Counted from the first letter of the stretch, positions 55,184 through 63,897 are shown. The stretch is 64,000 nucleotides of DNA from Oscillospiraceae bacterium (GCA_015069015.1 SVJK01000001.1:1-64000); one strand, 5' to 3'. Notes: generated by a model from the sequence alone, not told the origin. Numbers and translations: made by a program.

Positions 55184-56019
55184 TTTTAAAAGATGTATTA
55201 AAATCCTGTGCAGATATTTTGAAAAACAGCGTTCCGTCACCTTTTATGGAAGCACAAATTCTTTTGGGACACGTCCTTTCAAAAGACAGTCTGTACATTA
55301 AAACCCATCCCGATATTCCTGTCGACTCTCAAGATGAGAAAAAGGCATATTCCCTTTGCAAAAGAAGAGCAAAGGGCGAGCCTGTCGCATATATCACGGG
55401 AATAAAGGAATTTATGTCTCTTGAATTTGAGGTTTGTCCCGCAGTTCTTATTCCGCGTCCTGACACAGAAATAATAACTGAATATATAATTGAAAAATAT
55501 TCCGATTCAAGCATTGCAGTTTTAGACCTTTGTACAGGTTCGGGAGCAATTTCGGTGTCACTTGCAAAATATATGAAAAACGCTCGCATTACAGCAACCG
55601 ACATAAGCCCCGATGCAATCAGGGTTGCAAAAAGAAACGCAAAAAGAAATCAGGTGGAGGAAAAAATTGATTTTCTCATAAAAGATGCCATCTGGGATTA
55701 TGATTTTAAAAACAAATTTGATGTGGTGGTTTCAAATCCGCCATATATTGAAACTTCCTGCATATCATCACTTATGAGGGATGTTTCAGAATTCGAGCCA
55801 AAACTTGCTCTTGACGGTGGAGAGGACGGGCTTATATTTTATAAAAAAATCGTCAATAATATAAAAAAGATATTAAAGTGTGGCGGAGAACTTATTTTCG
55901 AAATCGGATACAATCAGGGGAATGCAGTTTCTGACATTATGAAAAATGAATTCTCGCACATTCTCGTTACAAAAGATTATGCAGGACAAGACAGAATGGT
56001 GACAGGTCAGCTGATATAG
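55177..56019 (+). CDS. prmC: peptide chain release factor N5-glutamine methyltransferase
   Basis: A 280-residue SAM-dependent methyltransferase modifying the GGQ glutamine of release factors. The N-terminal helical domain (MEAQILLGHVLSKD) binds the factor. The catalytic domain has VLDLCTGSGAISVSLA (motif I) and VVSNPPYIE (NPPY). The link to DUF1385 fits. It overlaps the upstream gene, and its last 13 nt overlap the convergent gene at 56007. Confidence 0.93.
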   Translation: MVILKDVLKSCADILKNSVPSPFMEAQILLGHVLSKDSLYIKTHPDIPVDSQDEKKAYSLCKRRAKGEPVAYITGIKEFMSLEFEVCPAVLIPRPDTEIITEYIIEKYSDSSIAVLDLCTGSGAISVSLAKYMKNARITATDISPDAIRVAKRNAKRNQVEEKIDFLIKDAIWDYDFKNKFDVVVSNPPYIETSCISSLMRDVSEFEPKLALDGGEDGLIFYKKIVNNIKKILKCGGELIFEIGYNQGNAVSDIMKNEFSHILVTKDYAGQDRMVTGQLI

Positions 56020-56384
56020 GATTCCATATAGAGACAAAGTTCCTCATAACTTGAGGCATATATTCCGTCAGTGAGCTTTGAAACCTCGCTGTTTTCAATC
56101 AAAGTGGATGAAAAGAGAAAGCTTTTTAAAAGAGTTTTGTCTTCTCCTTTTATCTTATAGGCACAAAGCTTTTCATTTTCAAGAACAAGAAGGTATTTTT
56201 CATTCTCTTTATCCTGAGTATCACCCGTATCACTGCTTTGTCCGGAAATACTGCCGTAGCCTTTTCCCACTTCGCGTTCGGGAATTGCCGTATTTTTGGG
56301 TTCCTCCGCTACTTGCCACATAAAGGTAAATCCAACACCCAACATAAGACATACGGAGCATATTATAAAAACTTTTTTTATCAT
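56007..56384 (-). CDS. small membrane-anchored protein, possibly BofC_C-like
   Basis: A 125-residue protein with an N-terminal signal-anchor (VFIICSVCLMLGVGFTFMW), a Gly/Ser-rich spacer and a C-terminal domain (EKYLLVLENEKLCAYKIKGEDKTLLKSFLFSS...GIYASSYEELCLYMESYIS). That domain recalls the small BofC C-terminal-like module of clostridial sporulation proteins. It is a single gene, convergent with prmC and divergent from the PBP gene. The assignment is tentative. Confidence 0.5.
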   Translation of the reverse strand: MIKKVFIICSVCLMLGVGFTFMWQVAEEPKNTAIPEREVGKGYGSISGQSSDTGDTQDKENEKYLLVLENEKLCAYKIKGEDKTLLKSFLFSSTLIENSEVSKLTDGIYASSYEELCLYMESYIS

Positions 56385-56451
56385 TTTATTATCACCTGTG
56401 TATATTGTTTTATAAATTCACATAAATTATTCAGCCGGAGATGATGGTTTT

Positions 56452-58830
56452 ATGAAGAAACTTGACAGCATCAGATCTAATCAAAGTTTACGTCAAAGCA
56501 AAAGTGAATCAAAGAAAATCAAAAAAGAAAAATCCCGCAGACGGGCGGGAACCGGATTCAGGATTTTTGTTATTGCCCTTAAAATCCTTTCTGTTCTTAT
56601 GCTTGTTGCGCTAATAGGCGGTGCTATGTGGTTTTATTCTCTTTTTGATTTTTCTTTCGGAGATGATTTCACTGCATTTGATATGCGTCTGTCTTCAACC
56701 ATTTATTACACGGATAAATACGGTAACCTGATTGAGTATGAACAGTTCAAATCATCCGAAAAACGAATCTGGGTTGACATTGAAGACGTACCTAAGGATT
56801 TGCAGAATGCATTTGTTGCAATTGAAGACGAAAGATTCTATTCTCACAGCGGTGTTGATTTGAAAAGAACACTCGGTGCAGCTATAAATGTATTTATAAA
56901 AGGTGACTCTTCCTATGGTGGAAGTTCAATCACACAACAGCTTGTAAAAAATATTACCAAAGACAACGAACGAACCAATGCAAGAAAACTTCGTGAGATT
57001 ACAAGAGCAATTGTTCTTGAGTCCAAGATGGATAAAGATCAGATTCTTGAAATGTATATGAATTCCATATACTTAAGTCAGGGTGTTCACGGTGTGCAAG
57101 CTGCTTCTAATGTGTATTTCGGAAAAGATGTAAGTGAACTTTCTCTGGCAGAGTGTGCGTGTATTGCGGGAATTACACAATATCCCACCACATATGATCC
57201 TATTGTAAATCCCAAAAACAACAAGAAAAAACAACTTTTGGTTCTCGGAAAGATGTTGGAACTCGGATATATAAACAATGAACAGTACAACAATGCCGCA
57301 TCGGAAGAACTTGTGTTCGAAAATCCCGAAAATCATAAGGATGATTTCACGGATGATCAGCAGTCATATTTTGCAGACTACATCTTCGAGCAGGCAAAAG
57401 CAGATCTTATGAAAGAATTTGATTATACTGAGCAGTTTGCGGAAGATCTCCTTTGCAACGGTGGTCTAAAAATATATGCAACAGTCGATCCTGAAATTCA
57501 GACAATAATGGAAGAATATTACGAAAACGATTCAAACTTCCCAAACCTTGGCGGAAGTGATTTACTCCAGTCCGCAATGGTTGTGATTGAACCCTCATCA
57601 GGCGAAATCAAAGGCATTGTCGGAGGAAGAGGAAAAAAAGACGGACTCAGAGTTTTAAACCGTGCAAGCATGAGTAAACGTCAGCCGGGTTCTTCCATAA
57701 AACCAATTGCAGTGTATGCTCCGGCTCTTGAAGAAAATGTTATCAATCTTTCATCATACATCGGTAACTCAAAAATCACAATCGGCTCATGGACACCTAA
57801 AAATTCAAACGGCAACTATACAGCACCGGTTCCGGTCAAAACAGCAGTTGCCTGGTCATACAATGTTCCGGCTGTAAATGTACTTAAAGAAATGGGCATA
57901 GATGTTGCTTTTGATTACCTGAAAAACAAGCTTCATATAAGCTCACTGGTAGACTCTGTTACAAGAAATGGCAAAGAGTATTCAGATAAAAATCTATCCT
58001 TGGCTCTTGGCGGTTTAACTGACGGTGCAACACCCCTTGAAATGACAGCAGCATATGCCGCTATTGCAAACGGCGGAACATATATAGAACCGACATCCTA
58101 CACCAAAATTTATGACAGAAACGGCAAACTTTTTTATGAGAAAAAACAACATAAGAACAAGGCATTTTCAAAAGAAACAGCCTTTTTAACACATCAGTTA
58201 CTTTTTGGTGTTACCTCATCGGGAACTGCAGCAGGCTCAAAAATCGGTCAGAATGACACCTGCGGAAAAACAGGTACCACAGATAAAAACATGGACAAAT
58301 GGTTCATTGGATATACACCTCATTACTGTGCAGGTGTATGGTTTGGTTATGACAAACCCAAAGCTGTAAATACCGGTACAAACCCATCCATAACCGTTTG
58401 GAAAAATATTATGACAAAAATTCATGATGGGTTGGAGCCTGAAACTTTTGATGTACCAAAGGGAATAGTTAAGGCAAAGGTATGTCCGTATACAGGAATG
58501 TATGAATCATATTCTGCACAGACCGAATATGCCAACGACAAATTTCTGACAGGCTATTGTGGTGGAAAAAATCACTCGAAATATGTTGGATGGACAAAAG
58601 ATGCTCCAATTTATTCAAGCAGCACCAAAGATGATGACGAAGAAAAGAATCCTGAAGAAGAGGAATCTGAAAACAAAAACGAAAATGGTGAAGCTCCGGA
58701 AAATGAGGGCGAAGGCAACACAGGTTCAGAACCTGAATCTCCTGCTCCTGAAAATCCCACGCAAGAGCCTGCCGATACTCCAAATCCACCTTCTGCTCCT
58801 GCAGAGCCCACAGATATTCCGCATATATAG
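56452..58830 (+). CDS. class A penicillin-binding protein (PBP1a type)
   Basis: A 792-residue bifunctional peptidoglycan synthase. Basic cytoplasmic tail (1-35), transmembrane helix (about 36-62), then a GT51 glycosyltransferase domain with catalytic Glu125 in AIEDERFYSHSGVD and YGGSSITQQLVKN. The transpeptidase domain has Ser414-x-x-Lys417 (QPGSSIKP), Ser469-Tyr-Asn471 (AWSYNVPAV) and Lys606-Thr-Gly-Thr (CGKTGTTD). The C-terminal 85 residues are an acidic then Pro/Glu-rich disordered tail. GGAG lies just upstream of the ATG. Monocistronic; followed by the dispersed repeat and a strong terminator. Confidence 0.93.
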   Translation: MKKLDSIRSNQSLRQSKSESKKIKKEKSRRRAGTGFRIFVIALKILSVLMLVALIGGAMWFYSLFDFSFGDDFTAFDMRLSSTIYYTDKYGNLIEYEQFKSSEKRIWVDIEDVPKDLQNAFVAIEDERFYSHSGVDLKRTLGAAINVFIKGDSSYGGSSITQQLVKNITKDNERTNARKLREITRAIVLESKMDKDQILEMYMNSIYLSQGVHGVQAASNVYFGKDVSELSLAECACIAGITQYPTTYDPIVNPKNNKKKQLLVLGKMLELGYINNEQYNNAASEELVFENPENHKDDFTDDQQSYFADYIFEQAKADLMKEFDYTEQFAEDLLCNGGLKIYATVDPEIQTIMEEYYENDSNFPNLGGSDLLQSAMVVIEPSSGEIKGIVGGRGKKDGLRVLNRASMSKRQPGSSIKPIAVYAPALEENVINLSSYIGNSKITIGSWTPKNSNGNYTAPVPVKTAVAWSYNVPAVNVLKEMGIDVAFDYLKNKLHISSLVDSVTRNGKEYSDKNLSLALGGLTDGATPLEMTAAYAAIANGGTYIEPTSYTKIYDRNGKLFYEKKQHKNKAFSKETAFLTHQLLFGVTSSGTAAGSKIGQNDTCGKTGTTDKNMDKWFIGYTPHYCAGVWFGYDKPKAVNTGTNPSITVWKNIMTKIHDGLEPETFDVPKGIVKAKVCPYTGMYESYSAQTEYANDKFLTGYCGGKNHSKYVGWTKDAPIYSSSTKDDDEEKNPEEEESENKNENGEAPENEGEGNTGSEPESPAPENPTQEPADTPNPPSAPAEPTDIPHI

Positions 58831-58910
58831 ATGATTTAACTATTTTTGTATGGCATACGCAAATATGGCGTGATTTGATGCGGCAAAAGGCATAATCTGT
58901 ATCCGGGAAT

Positions 58911-58966
58911 CGTGCGTTATTTGATATATCTTATCCCGCAAACTAAGTTATGCGAAATTTCCTATA
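58911..58966 (+). repeat. dispersed repeat, copy 3
   Basis: Starts CGTGCGTTATTTGATATATC and ends TTTCCTATA. It matches the reverse complement of 43400-43459 along its length and 12760-12792 in the last 33 nt. It abuts the terminator at 58968-59010, as the other copies abut theirs. Confidence 0.65.
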
Positions 58967-58967
58967 G

Positions 58968-59010
58968 AAAAAACCGAAACAAACACTTTTCGTGAATGTT
59001 TCGGTTTTTT
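58968..59010. terminator. bidirectional terminator between the PBP gene and the DUF805 gene
   Basis: AAAAACCGAAACA (58969-58981) pairs perfectly with TGTTTCGGTTTTT (58997-59009); an inner CAC/GTG stem closes a short loop. Confidence 0.8.
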
Positions 59011-59015
59011 TATTT

Positions 59016-59558
59016 TCATTCTGTTTCTTTTGGATTTGGGCCGTACATATTATAACCCGGCATACTGTCTTTTGTCATAAAATACAGTATTACAATTGAC
59101 CCAACGGGAAAAAGCGTCATTGCAGCCCATATTCCGTTCATTCCTATGTCATGGAGTCTGCGTACCGTGAGGGTGAGTTGCGGAAATAGGATTACAAGAG
59201 TATATACCATATAAACATATTCCGTTATATGTGCAACTGTTTCATAGGTTTCCGTTTTAAATGCAGGTCCAAACTCCGGCATGAACGCCGGAACAAGTAT
59301 CGCCATCATTATAAACCTGATAATAAAATCCATAAGATATGCATACCAATACTCGCTGCGTCTGCTTCTCGACCGATAATCCGTTGCCTTTTTAAACATA
59401 CTTACATATGCAGTCCACGGATTGTATTTTATATGAGTATATCCCCCATTTTGTCCGTTTGATGGTGTCCTCATATCGCCTCCGCACATCGGGCAGACAA
59501 GGGCATATGGCTCAGATGTATATCCGCATCTTGTACATTTTGAAAATAAATTTTCCAT
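59016..59558 (-). CDS. zinc-ribbon DUF805 membrane protein
   Basis: A 180-residue protein: N-terminal zinc ribbon (CTRCGYTSEPYALVCPMCGG) followed by a DUF805 core. The core has the typical RSRRSEYWYAYLMDFIIRF entry, hydrophobic helices and TLTVRRLHDIGMNGIWAAM. ATG 59558 is set by GGAGGAG 10 nt upstream inside the nadE 3' end; the 23-residue extension is dropped. It lies 4 nt after the nadE stop and is probably co-transcribed. Unknown function; another example of a zinc ribbon attached to a membrane module. Confidence 0.8.
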   Translation of the reverse strand: MENLFSKCTRCGYTSEPYALVCPMCGGDMRTPSNGQNGGYTHIKYNPWTAYVSMFKKATDYRSRSRRSEYWYAYLMDFIIRFIMMAILVPAFMPEFGPAFKTETYETVAHITEYVYMVYTLVILFPQLTLTVRRLHDIGMNGIWAAMTLFPVGSIVILYFMTKDSMPGYNMYGPNPKETE

Positions 59559-59562
59559 AATA

Positions 59563-60303
59563 TTAAAACTCCTCCGCACCGGGTTTGTATGAAGGCATAA
59601 GCTGAAGTTTAAAAAGATTTCTTTCATGAAGATAATCTATTCTCTTTTTTGTTTCCTCATTATCCATTTTTCCCGTACGAATGTATATATCAAGCTCGGC
59701 ATAAGTGAAACCGAGATTTTCTTCATCTGTTTTTCCGCAAAGTCCGTCTATGGGTGTTTTATCAACCAAATCTGCAGGAAGTCCCAAAACGTGACCTATC
59801 TTTTTGACTTCTGTTACTGTAAGATTTGAAAGAGGTGAAAAGTCACCTGCGGCATCACCATATCTTGTGGAATATCCAACCCAGTCCTCAGAGAGGTTGC
59901 AGGTGTTCGCAACTCTTCCGTTAAGACTTTGTGACACGGCATAAAGCACTGTCATTCTGATGCGGGGCGGCATGTTGATCTTTGTTTGACTTGAAATTTC
60001 AAGTTCACGGGGCAAGGAACTTGAAAAAGCATTTTGAATCTCTTTGATGTTGACCGTATAACTCTTTATATCCAAATGTTCTATAAGCTTTTTTGAACAA
60101 TCAATGTCAAATTGTTCTCCGCACGGCATCATAACGCCAACCACTCTGTCTTTTCCGAGAGCCTCAACGCAAAGTGCTGCCACAACAGAGCTGTCTTTAC
60201 CGCCTGATATTCCTACTACAGCATTTGAATCTTTCCCATTTTTCTCGAAAAATTCTCTGATCCAACTAACACATTCATTCTTAATTTTTAATGCGTCAAA
60301 CAT
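59563..60303 (-). CDS. nadE: NH3-dependent NAD+ synthetase
   Basis: A 246-residue N-type ATP pyrophosphatase converting deamido-NAD and ammonia to NAD+. Motifs: VVGISGGKDSSVVAALCVEALG (PP loop), INMPPRIRMTVLYAVSQ, VANTCNLSEDWVGYSTRYGDAAGDFSPLSNLTVTEVKKIG. No glutaminase (nitrilase) domain is attached, so ammonia is the donor. ATG 60303 follows GAGGTG by 6 nt; the GTG three codons earlier overlaps that site. Confidence 0.94.
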   Translation of the reverse strand: MFDALKIKNECVSWIREFFEKNGKDSNAVVGISGGKDSSVVAALCVEALGKDRVVGVMMPCGEQFDIDCSKKLIEHLDIKSYTVNIKEIQNAFSSSLPRELEISSQTKINMPPRIRMTVLYAVSQSLNGRVANTCNLSEDWVGYSTRYGDAAGDFSPLSNLTVTEVKKIGHVLGLPADLVDKTPIDGLCGKTDEENLGFTYAELDIYIRTGKMDNEETKKRIDYLHERNLFKLQLMPSYKPGAEEF

Positions 60304-60369
60304 TATGTTCACCTCAAACTATGATAGTTAAAATTATAATAAAGATTGTAGCATAAATGAGAACCCGTG

Positions 60370-60558
60370 TCAAATGGAATCATATTTTTTCATTAGTTCC
60401 TTATAGAATTTACATATTTTAAAATTCCAACTATTGCAGTGCATACTGAGCCAGCAGGCCCTGTCTTCAGGCGAAGGAAAGTGTATGACCTTTGCCTCGC
60501 ACACAAGTTGTTTGTTTTTCATATCCACATAAAAGGGACATTTAGCGTAATATTTCAT
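60370..60558 (-). CDS. small Cys-containing protein, phage-locus
   Basis: A 62-residue protein starting MKYYAKCPFYVDMKNKQLVCEAK. Four or five Cys suggest a small zinc-binding fold. Two adjacent ATGs follow AAGGGGG; the second has better spacing. It lies 10 nt after the Cys-rich gene at 60569, divergent from the S24 repressor. This type of small protein is, to my knowledge, frequent in early regions of Firmicutes prophages; function unknown. Confidence 0.6.
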   Translation of the reverse strand: MKYYAKCPFYVDMKNKQLVCEAKVIHFPSPEDRACWLSMHCNSWNFKICKFYKELMKKYDSI

Positions 60559-60568
60559 CATATCCCCC

Positions 60569-60910
60569 TTACCGGATCTTGTGAAGGCTTATGTATCTTC
60601 CGTAGGTTATTCCTTCTTCTTTACTTTTTGTTACCGCATCATAGAGCGTAACTTTCATAGGAATATGCTTTACATTTTTGTATACATAACCAAGTTCTTT
60701 CATATAATTCTTTCTGCACTCCTCACGGCAGAATTTTTTTCTTCGTCCAGATGTGAACTTTTCTGCACACCATTGGCAAAGATACATTTTTTCTTTTTTT
60801 GCTTTTTTCTTTGAATAAAGATATGCACATCTTTTTTTGCAAAATTTTCTTGCATTTTTATCTGTGGTAAACTCCTTTTTGCAATATGGACATATTTTTA
60901 TCTGTTTCAT
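60569..60910 (-). CDS. Cys-rich double zinc-finger protein, phage-locus
   Basis: A 113-residue basic protein with two related zinc modules: ICPYCKKEFTTDKNARKFCKKRCAYLY (residues 5-31) and LCQWCAEKFTSGRRKKFCREECRKNYM (44-70), each CxxC...CxxxC. A C-terminal helix (VTLYDAVTKSKEEGITYGRYISLHK) resembles the end of small phage regulators. AGGAGG precedes the ATG. It could bind nucleic acid; similar proteins are found near prophage repressors. Middle gene of a three-gene unit divergent from the S24 repressor. Confidence 0.65.
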   Translation of the reverse strand: MKQIKICPYCKKEFTTDKNARKFCKKRCAYLYSKKKAKKEKMYLCQWCAEKFTSGRRKKFCREECRKNYMKELGYVYKNVKHIPMKVTLYDAVTKSKEEGITYGRYISLHKIR

Positions 60911-60919
60911 TGTACCTCC

Positions 60920-61021
60920 TTAGATCGATGCTTCAATAACACATCCCAGCATATACATACCGAGAGTGAACGCCATTAAAACCTTCTCGTTTCTGAAAAG
61001 TAATCCTACTTTTTGTTTCAT
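60920..61021 (-). CDS. 33-residue membrane peptide
   Basis: A short frame starting MKQKVGLLFRNEKVLMAFTL, continuing with a hydrophobic stretch (VLMAFTLGMYMLGCVIEA). GGAAGGA lies about 11 nt upstream and its stop is 9 nt before the next gene's ATG, with that gene's AGGAGG directly between. First gene of the unit divergent from the repressor. Its small size means it may be an untranslated leader; the ribosome site and spacing favour a peptide. Confidence 0.45.
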   Translation of the reverse strand: MKQKVGLLFRNEKVLMAFTLGMYMLGCVIEASI

Positions 61022-61087
61022 ATGAAACACATCCTTCCATGTAAATTACTGATTTTTCTCTCTGACACACAATGCCCGTGTCAATAA

Positions 61088-61105
61088 TGTTTCGATATCG
61101 ACACA
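61088..61105. promoter_or_regulatory. candidate S24 repressor operator
   Basis: TGTTTCGATATCGACACA is a near-perfect 18-nt dyad (one mismatched pair). Related GTGTC/GACAC and CAACAC/GTGTTG half-sites recur at about 61060-61165 across the divergent promoter region. Typical of CI-like repressors; inferred. Confidence 0.5.
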
Positions 61106-61157
61106 TTTATATTAACACGGTTTTGTGTCTTTGTCAACACATTTTTTCAAAAAAGTG

Positions 61158-61186
61158 TTGATTTTTTTAAAATTTTGTGTTATGAT
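61158..61186 (+). promoter_or_regulatory. promoter of the S24 repressor gene
   Basis: TTGATT (61158-61163), 17-nt spacer, TATGAT (61181-61186), 30 nt before the ATG; it overlaps the GTGTTG half-sites, so autorepression is likely. Confidence 0.65.
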
Positions 61187-61215
61187 AGATACAAACAAAG
61201 GAAAGGAAGGGTCAA

Positions 61216-61854
61216 ATGGCAACTCTCGGAGAAAGAATTAAGGAACTCAGAAAACAAAACGGATATACCCAGACAGAATTCATTAATATTTTAAAAGATA
61301 AATATGATTTAAAGGCAGACAGAGTGATGCTCAGTAAGTGGGAATGTTCAAAACAAACTCCCTACATTGAAACACAGAAATGCATAGCAGATGCATTCGG
61401 TGTTACTCTTGACTATCTCAACGGAATTGAAACAAAACCCAATTTGAAACTCAAAAACGTGTCACCTGCAGTTGAAACAAAAATCCCCATGTATGGTAAA
61501 ATTGCCTGTGGTTCACCCATTGAATGTAATTCTGATTTTGACATCGAAACCATCAGTGGAGGAAAAGTTGACGGAGATTTTTGCGTCATTGCAAGGGGCG
61601 ACAGCATGATAAATGCCCGCATTTTTGACGGCGATATTGTCACAATAAGAAGACAAAGCACCGTTTCAGATGGTGAAATTGCCGCTGTTGCTATAGGTGA
61701 TGAGGCAACACTTAAAAGAGTGTATCACATTGAAAACGGTGTTATGCTGGTCGCAGAAAACCCTGCATACAAACCCATGGTATTTGTGGGCGAAGAATGT
61801 GCAAATGTTGTGATTCTCGGAAAAGCCGTTTCCATGCACACAATTCTTTCATAA
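61216..61854 (+). CDS. CI/LexA-like repressor with S24 peptidase domain
   Basis: A 212-residue phage-type repressor. Residues 4-70 form an XRE HTH (ERIKELRKQNGYTQTEF...SKWECSKQTPYIETQKCIADAFGV). Residues 90-210 are a LexA/CI S24 domain with a scissile pair Cys98-Gly99 (YGKIACGSP), nucleophile Ser130 (RGDSMINARIFDGD) and base Lys167 (ATLKRVY). All autocleavage residues are present, so induction by RecA/DNA damage is plausible. It is divergent from three small genes and followed by a terminator, then the TerL pair. AAAGGAAAGG precedes the ATG. Confidence 0.92.
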   Translation: MATLGERIKELRKQNGYTQTEFINILKDKYDLKADRVMLSKWECSKQTPYIETQKCIADAFGVTLDYLNGIETKPNLKLKNVSPAVETKIPMYGKIACGSPIECNSDFDIETISGGKVDGDFCVIARGDSMINARIFDGDIVTIRRQSTVSDGEIAAVAIGDEATLKRVYHIENGVMLVAENPAYKPMVFVGEECANVVILGKAVSMHTILS

Positions 61855-61887
61855 TACATTTCGTAAAAAAACAAATTAATAATTCCA

Positions 61888-61921
61888 AAAACCCCTGAAA
61901 CAACTGCGTTTCAGGGGTTTT
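61888..61921 (+). terminator. terminator of the S24 repressor gene
   Basis: AAAACCCCTGAAAC, loop AACTGC, GTTTCAGGGGTTTT: a perfect 14-bp stem. Confidence 0.85.
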
Positions 61922-62026
61922 GCCATTTCGGAAATAAAAGAGAACAGATATGATATAATTGATATGCGACAAAATATATTTATCTAAAATTCTCTTTTAA
62001 TAAAACATATAAGAAAGGAAGATTGT

Positions 62027-62464
62027 ATGAATAGTTCAGATAACACCATCCCGACAAAGGATGAAAATATAAACCCTGAATTTCAAAACGATGCTGATGC
62101 ATCTGCTGAGAGAGAAGAAAAAATCCTCAGGCTTTCTGAGAGAATGCTTGAAAAAATCAGTTCTGCCATTGATGAACTGTCTCTTTATCAGGCAAAGGAA
62201 AAAGAAAGAGTGAAAGAAGTTGAATATGATGAAGAAAACAAGAAGGTCATAAAAGAAACGAATGTTGAAAGTGAAAAAATTGATGTTGTTGAATCACTGA
62301 TTGACACAGGTGCATTAAAACAACTTGTTTCAACTTTAAAAGACATAAAAGATATCCATGTGGGGCTTTGTCAGAAATCGGATTATGACGGAGAAGAATC
62401 GGGAGTAATTATGATTTCACCCATAGATGAAAATTTTGAAGAACATGAGGTAGGAAAGGAATGA
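62027..62464 (+). CDS. acidic helical protein preceding TerL, possible small-terminase partner
   Basis: A 145-residue acidic protein with a helical central region (EREEKILRLSERMLEKISSAIDELSLYQAKEKERVKEVEYDEENKKV...IDTGALKQLVSTLKDIKDIH). The position is that of TerS, and the LRLSERMLEKISSAIDEL...TGALKQLVSTLKDIKDI layout is comparable to TerS-like proteins of short-tailed phages, but no HTH is evident. AAAGGAAG lies 8 nt before the ATG, and the stop overlaps the TerL start (ATGA). Function inferred from position. Confidence 0.55.
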   Translation: MNSSDNTIPTKDENINPEFQNDADASAEREEKILRLSERMLEKISSAIDELSLYQAKEKERVKEVEYDEENKKVIKETNVESEKIDVVESLIDTGALKQLVSTLKDIKDIHVGLCQKSDYDGEESGVIMISPIDENFEEHEVGKE

Positions 62465-63897
62465 ACGTGATCTGGACACCTCAAAAAAAACAGGAAATTT
62501 TTCAGTCAAGACCTGAATATGAAGCACTCTATGGCGGGGCTGCCGGAGGCGGAAAATCAGATGCACTTCTCACAGAAGCACTCCGTCAGGTACATATTCC
62601 CCACTACCGTGGTCTTATCCTCAGAAAAACATACCCCCAACTTTCAGAACTCATTGACAGATCAAGAGAACTTTATTCAAAAGCATTTCCTACGGCAAAA
62701 TATAACGAAACAAAACACGTGTGGGTTTTCCAATCGGGTGCCAAAATATATTTTGGAGCAATGCAGCACACCTCCGACAGAATTAACTATCAGGGAAAAA
62801 GATATGATTTTATTGCCTTTGACGAACTCACCCATTTCACCTGGGATGAATATTCCTATATGTTTTCAAGAAACCGTCCGTCGGGAAAAGGAACAAGAGT
62901 TTACATCCGCTCCACAACAAACCCCGGTGGAATAGGTCACGGATGGGTGAAAGAAAGATTTATAACTGCCGCACCGCCTCTCACTCCCATTGAGACAAAA
63001 ATGCAGATTGCAGGCCCTGACGGAAAACTCAGAGAGGTTACACGAGACCGGATTTTTGTTCCGTCGACTGTTTTTGACAACCAAAGACTTTTAGAAAACG
63101 ATCCGGGATATATTGCAAATCTATCAATGCTTCCCCACAAGGAGAGACAGGCTCTTTTATATGGTGACTGGGATTCCTTTTCAGGTCAGGTGTTCACCGA
63201 ATGGAAAAACGATCCCGCCCACTACAAAGACCGCTGTTTCACCCATGTTATTGCTCCCTTTGAGATTCCGAAAACATGGAAGATATACAGAGGGTTTGAC
63301 TTTGGCTATTCAAAACCCTATGCCACCGAATGGATTGCAACGGATCACGACGGGAGGGTGTATGTTATTGCAGAACTCTACGGCTGCACCGATACTCCTG
63401 ACACAGGAGTAAAAGACACTCCCATGGAAATTGCAAGGAAAATCAGACAGATTGAAGAAAGTCATCCGAATCTTAAAGGAAGAAAAATCATCGGAATTGC
63501 AGACCCTGCCATTGCAAAGGCTGAAACGGGGCAATCAATTTCTGATATGATGGCAAAAGAGGGTGTGTTTTTTGATTTCGGAGACCATCAGAGACTCCCC
63601 GGCAAAATGCAGTTTCACTATCGGTTTGCCTTTGACGAAAACGGAATTCCCATGATGTATGTCTTTTCAAACTGCAGACATTTTATAAGGACAATTCCAA
63701 ATCTCATATATGACGACTCAAATGTTGAAGACATTAATACAAAATCCGAAGACCACATCTATGACTGTGTGAGATATGTCCTTATGGCAAATCCCATAAG
63801 TCCCAGGAAGAATTCACTTTCAGAAATCAAGGATAGTGAAGATCCTTTAGACCTTCACTGCGATAATCTTTCAAGGTATAGTTTTTTTGAGTTTTAA
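62461..63897 (+). CDS. phage terminase large subunit (TerL)
   Basis: A 478-residue DNA-packaging motor. The ATPase domain has Walker A GGAAGGGKS (residues 25-33), Walker B with Asp121-Glu122 (YDFIAFDELTHF) and coupling motif STTNPGG (151-157). The C-terminal RNase H-like nuclease shows acidic residues in RGFDFGYSKPYATEW, IGIADPAIAK and EDHIYDCVRYVL. Complete with no frameshift. It would dock on a portal; the only portal in the window is 43 kb away on the same strand. It is followed not by capsid genes but by an ordinary promoter and an unrelated gene start. Confidence 0.93.
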   Translation: MNVIWTPQKKQEIFQSRPEYEALYGGAAGGGKSDALLTEALRQVHIPHYRGLILRKTYPQLSELIDRSRELYSKAFPTAKYNETKHVWVFQSGAKIYFGAMQHTSDRINYQGKRYDFIAFDELTHFTWDEYSYMFSRNRPSGKGTRVYIRSTTNPGGIGHGWVKERFITAAPPLTPIETKMQIAGPDGKLREVTRDRIFVPSTVFDNQRLLENDPGYIANLSMLPHKERQALLYGDWDSFSGQVFTEWKNDPAHYKDRCFTHVIAPFEIPKTWKIYRGFDFGYSKPYATEWIATDHDGRVYVIAELYGCTDTPDTGVKDTPMEIARKIRQIEESHPNLKGRKIIGIADPAIAKAETGQSISDMMAKEGVFFDFGDHQRLPGKMQFHYRFAFDENGIPMMYVFSNCRHFIRTIPNLIYDDSNVEDINTKSEDHIYDCVRYVLMANPISPRKNSLSEIKDSEDPLDLHCDNLSRYSFFEF

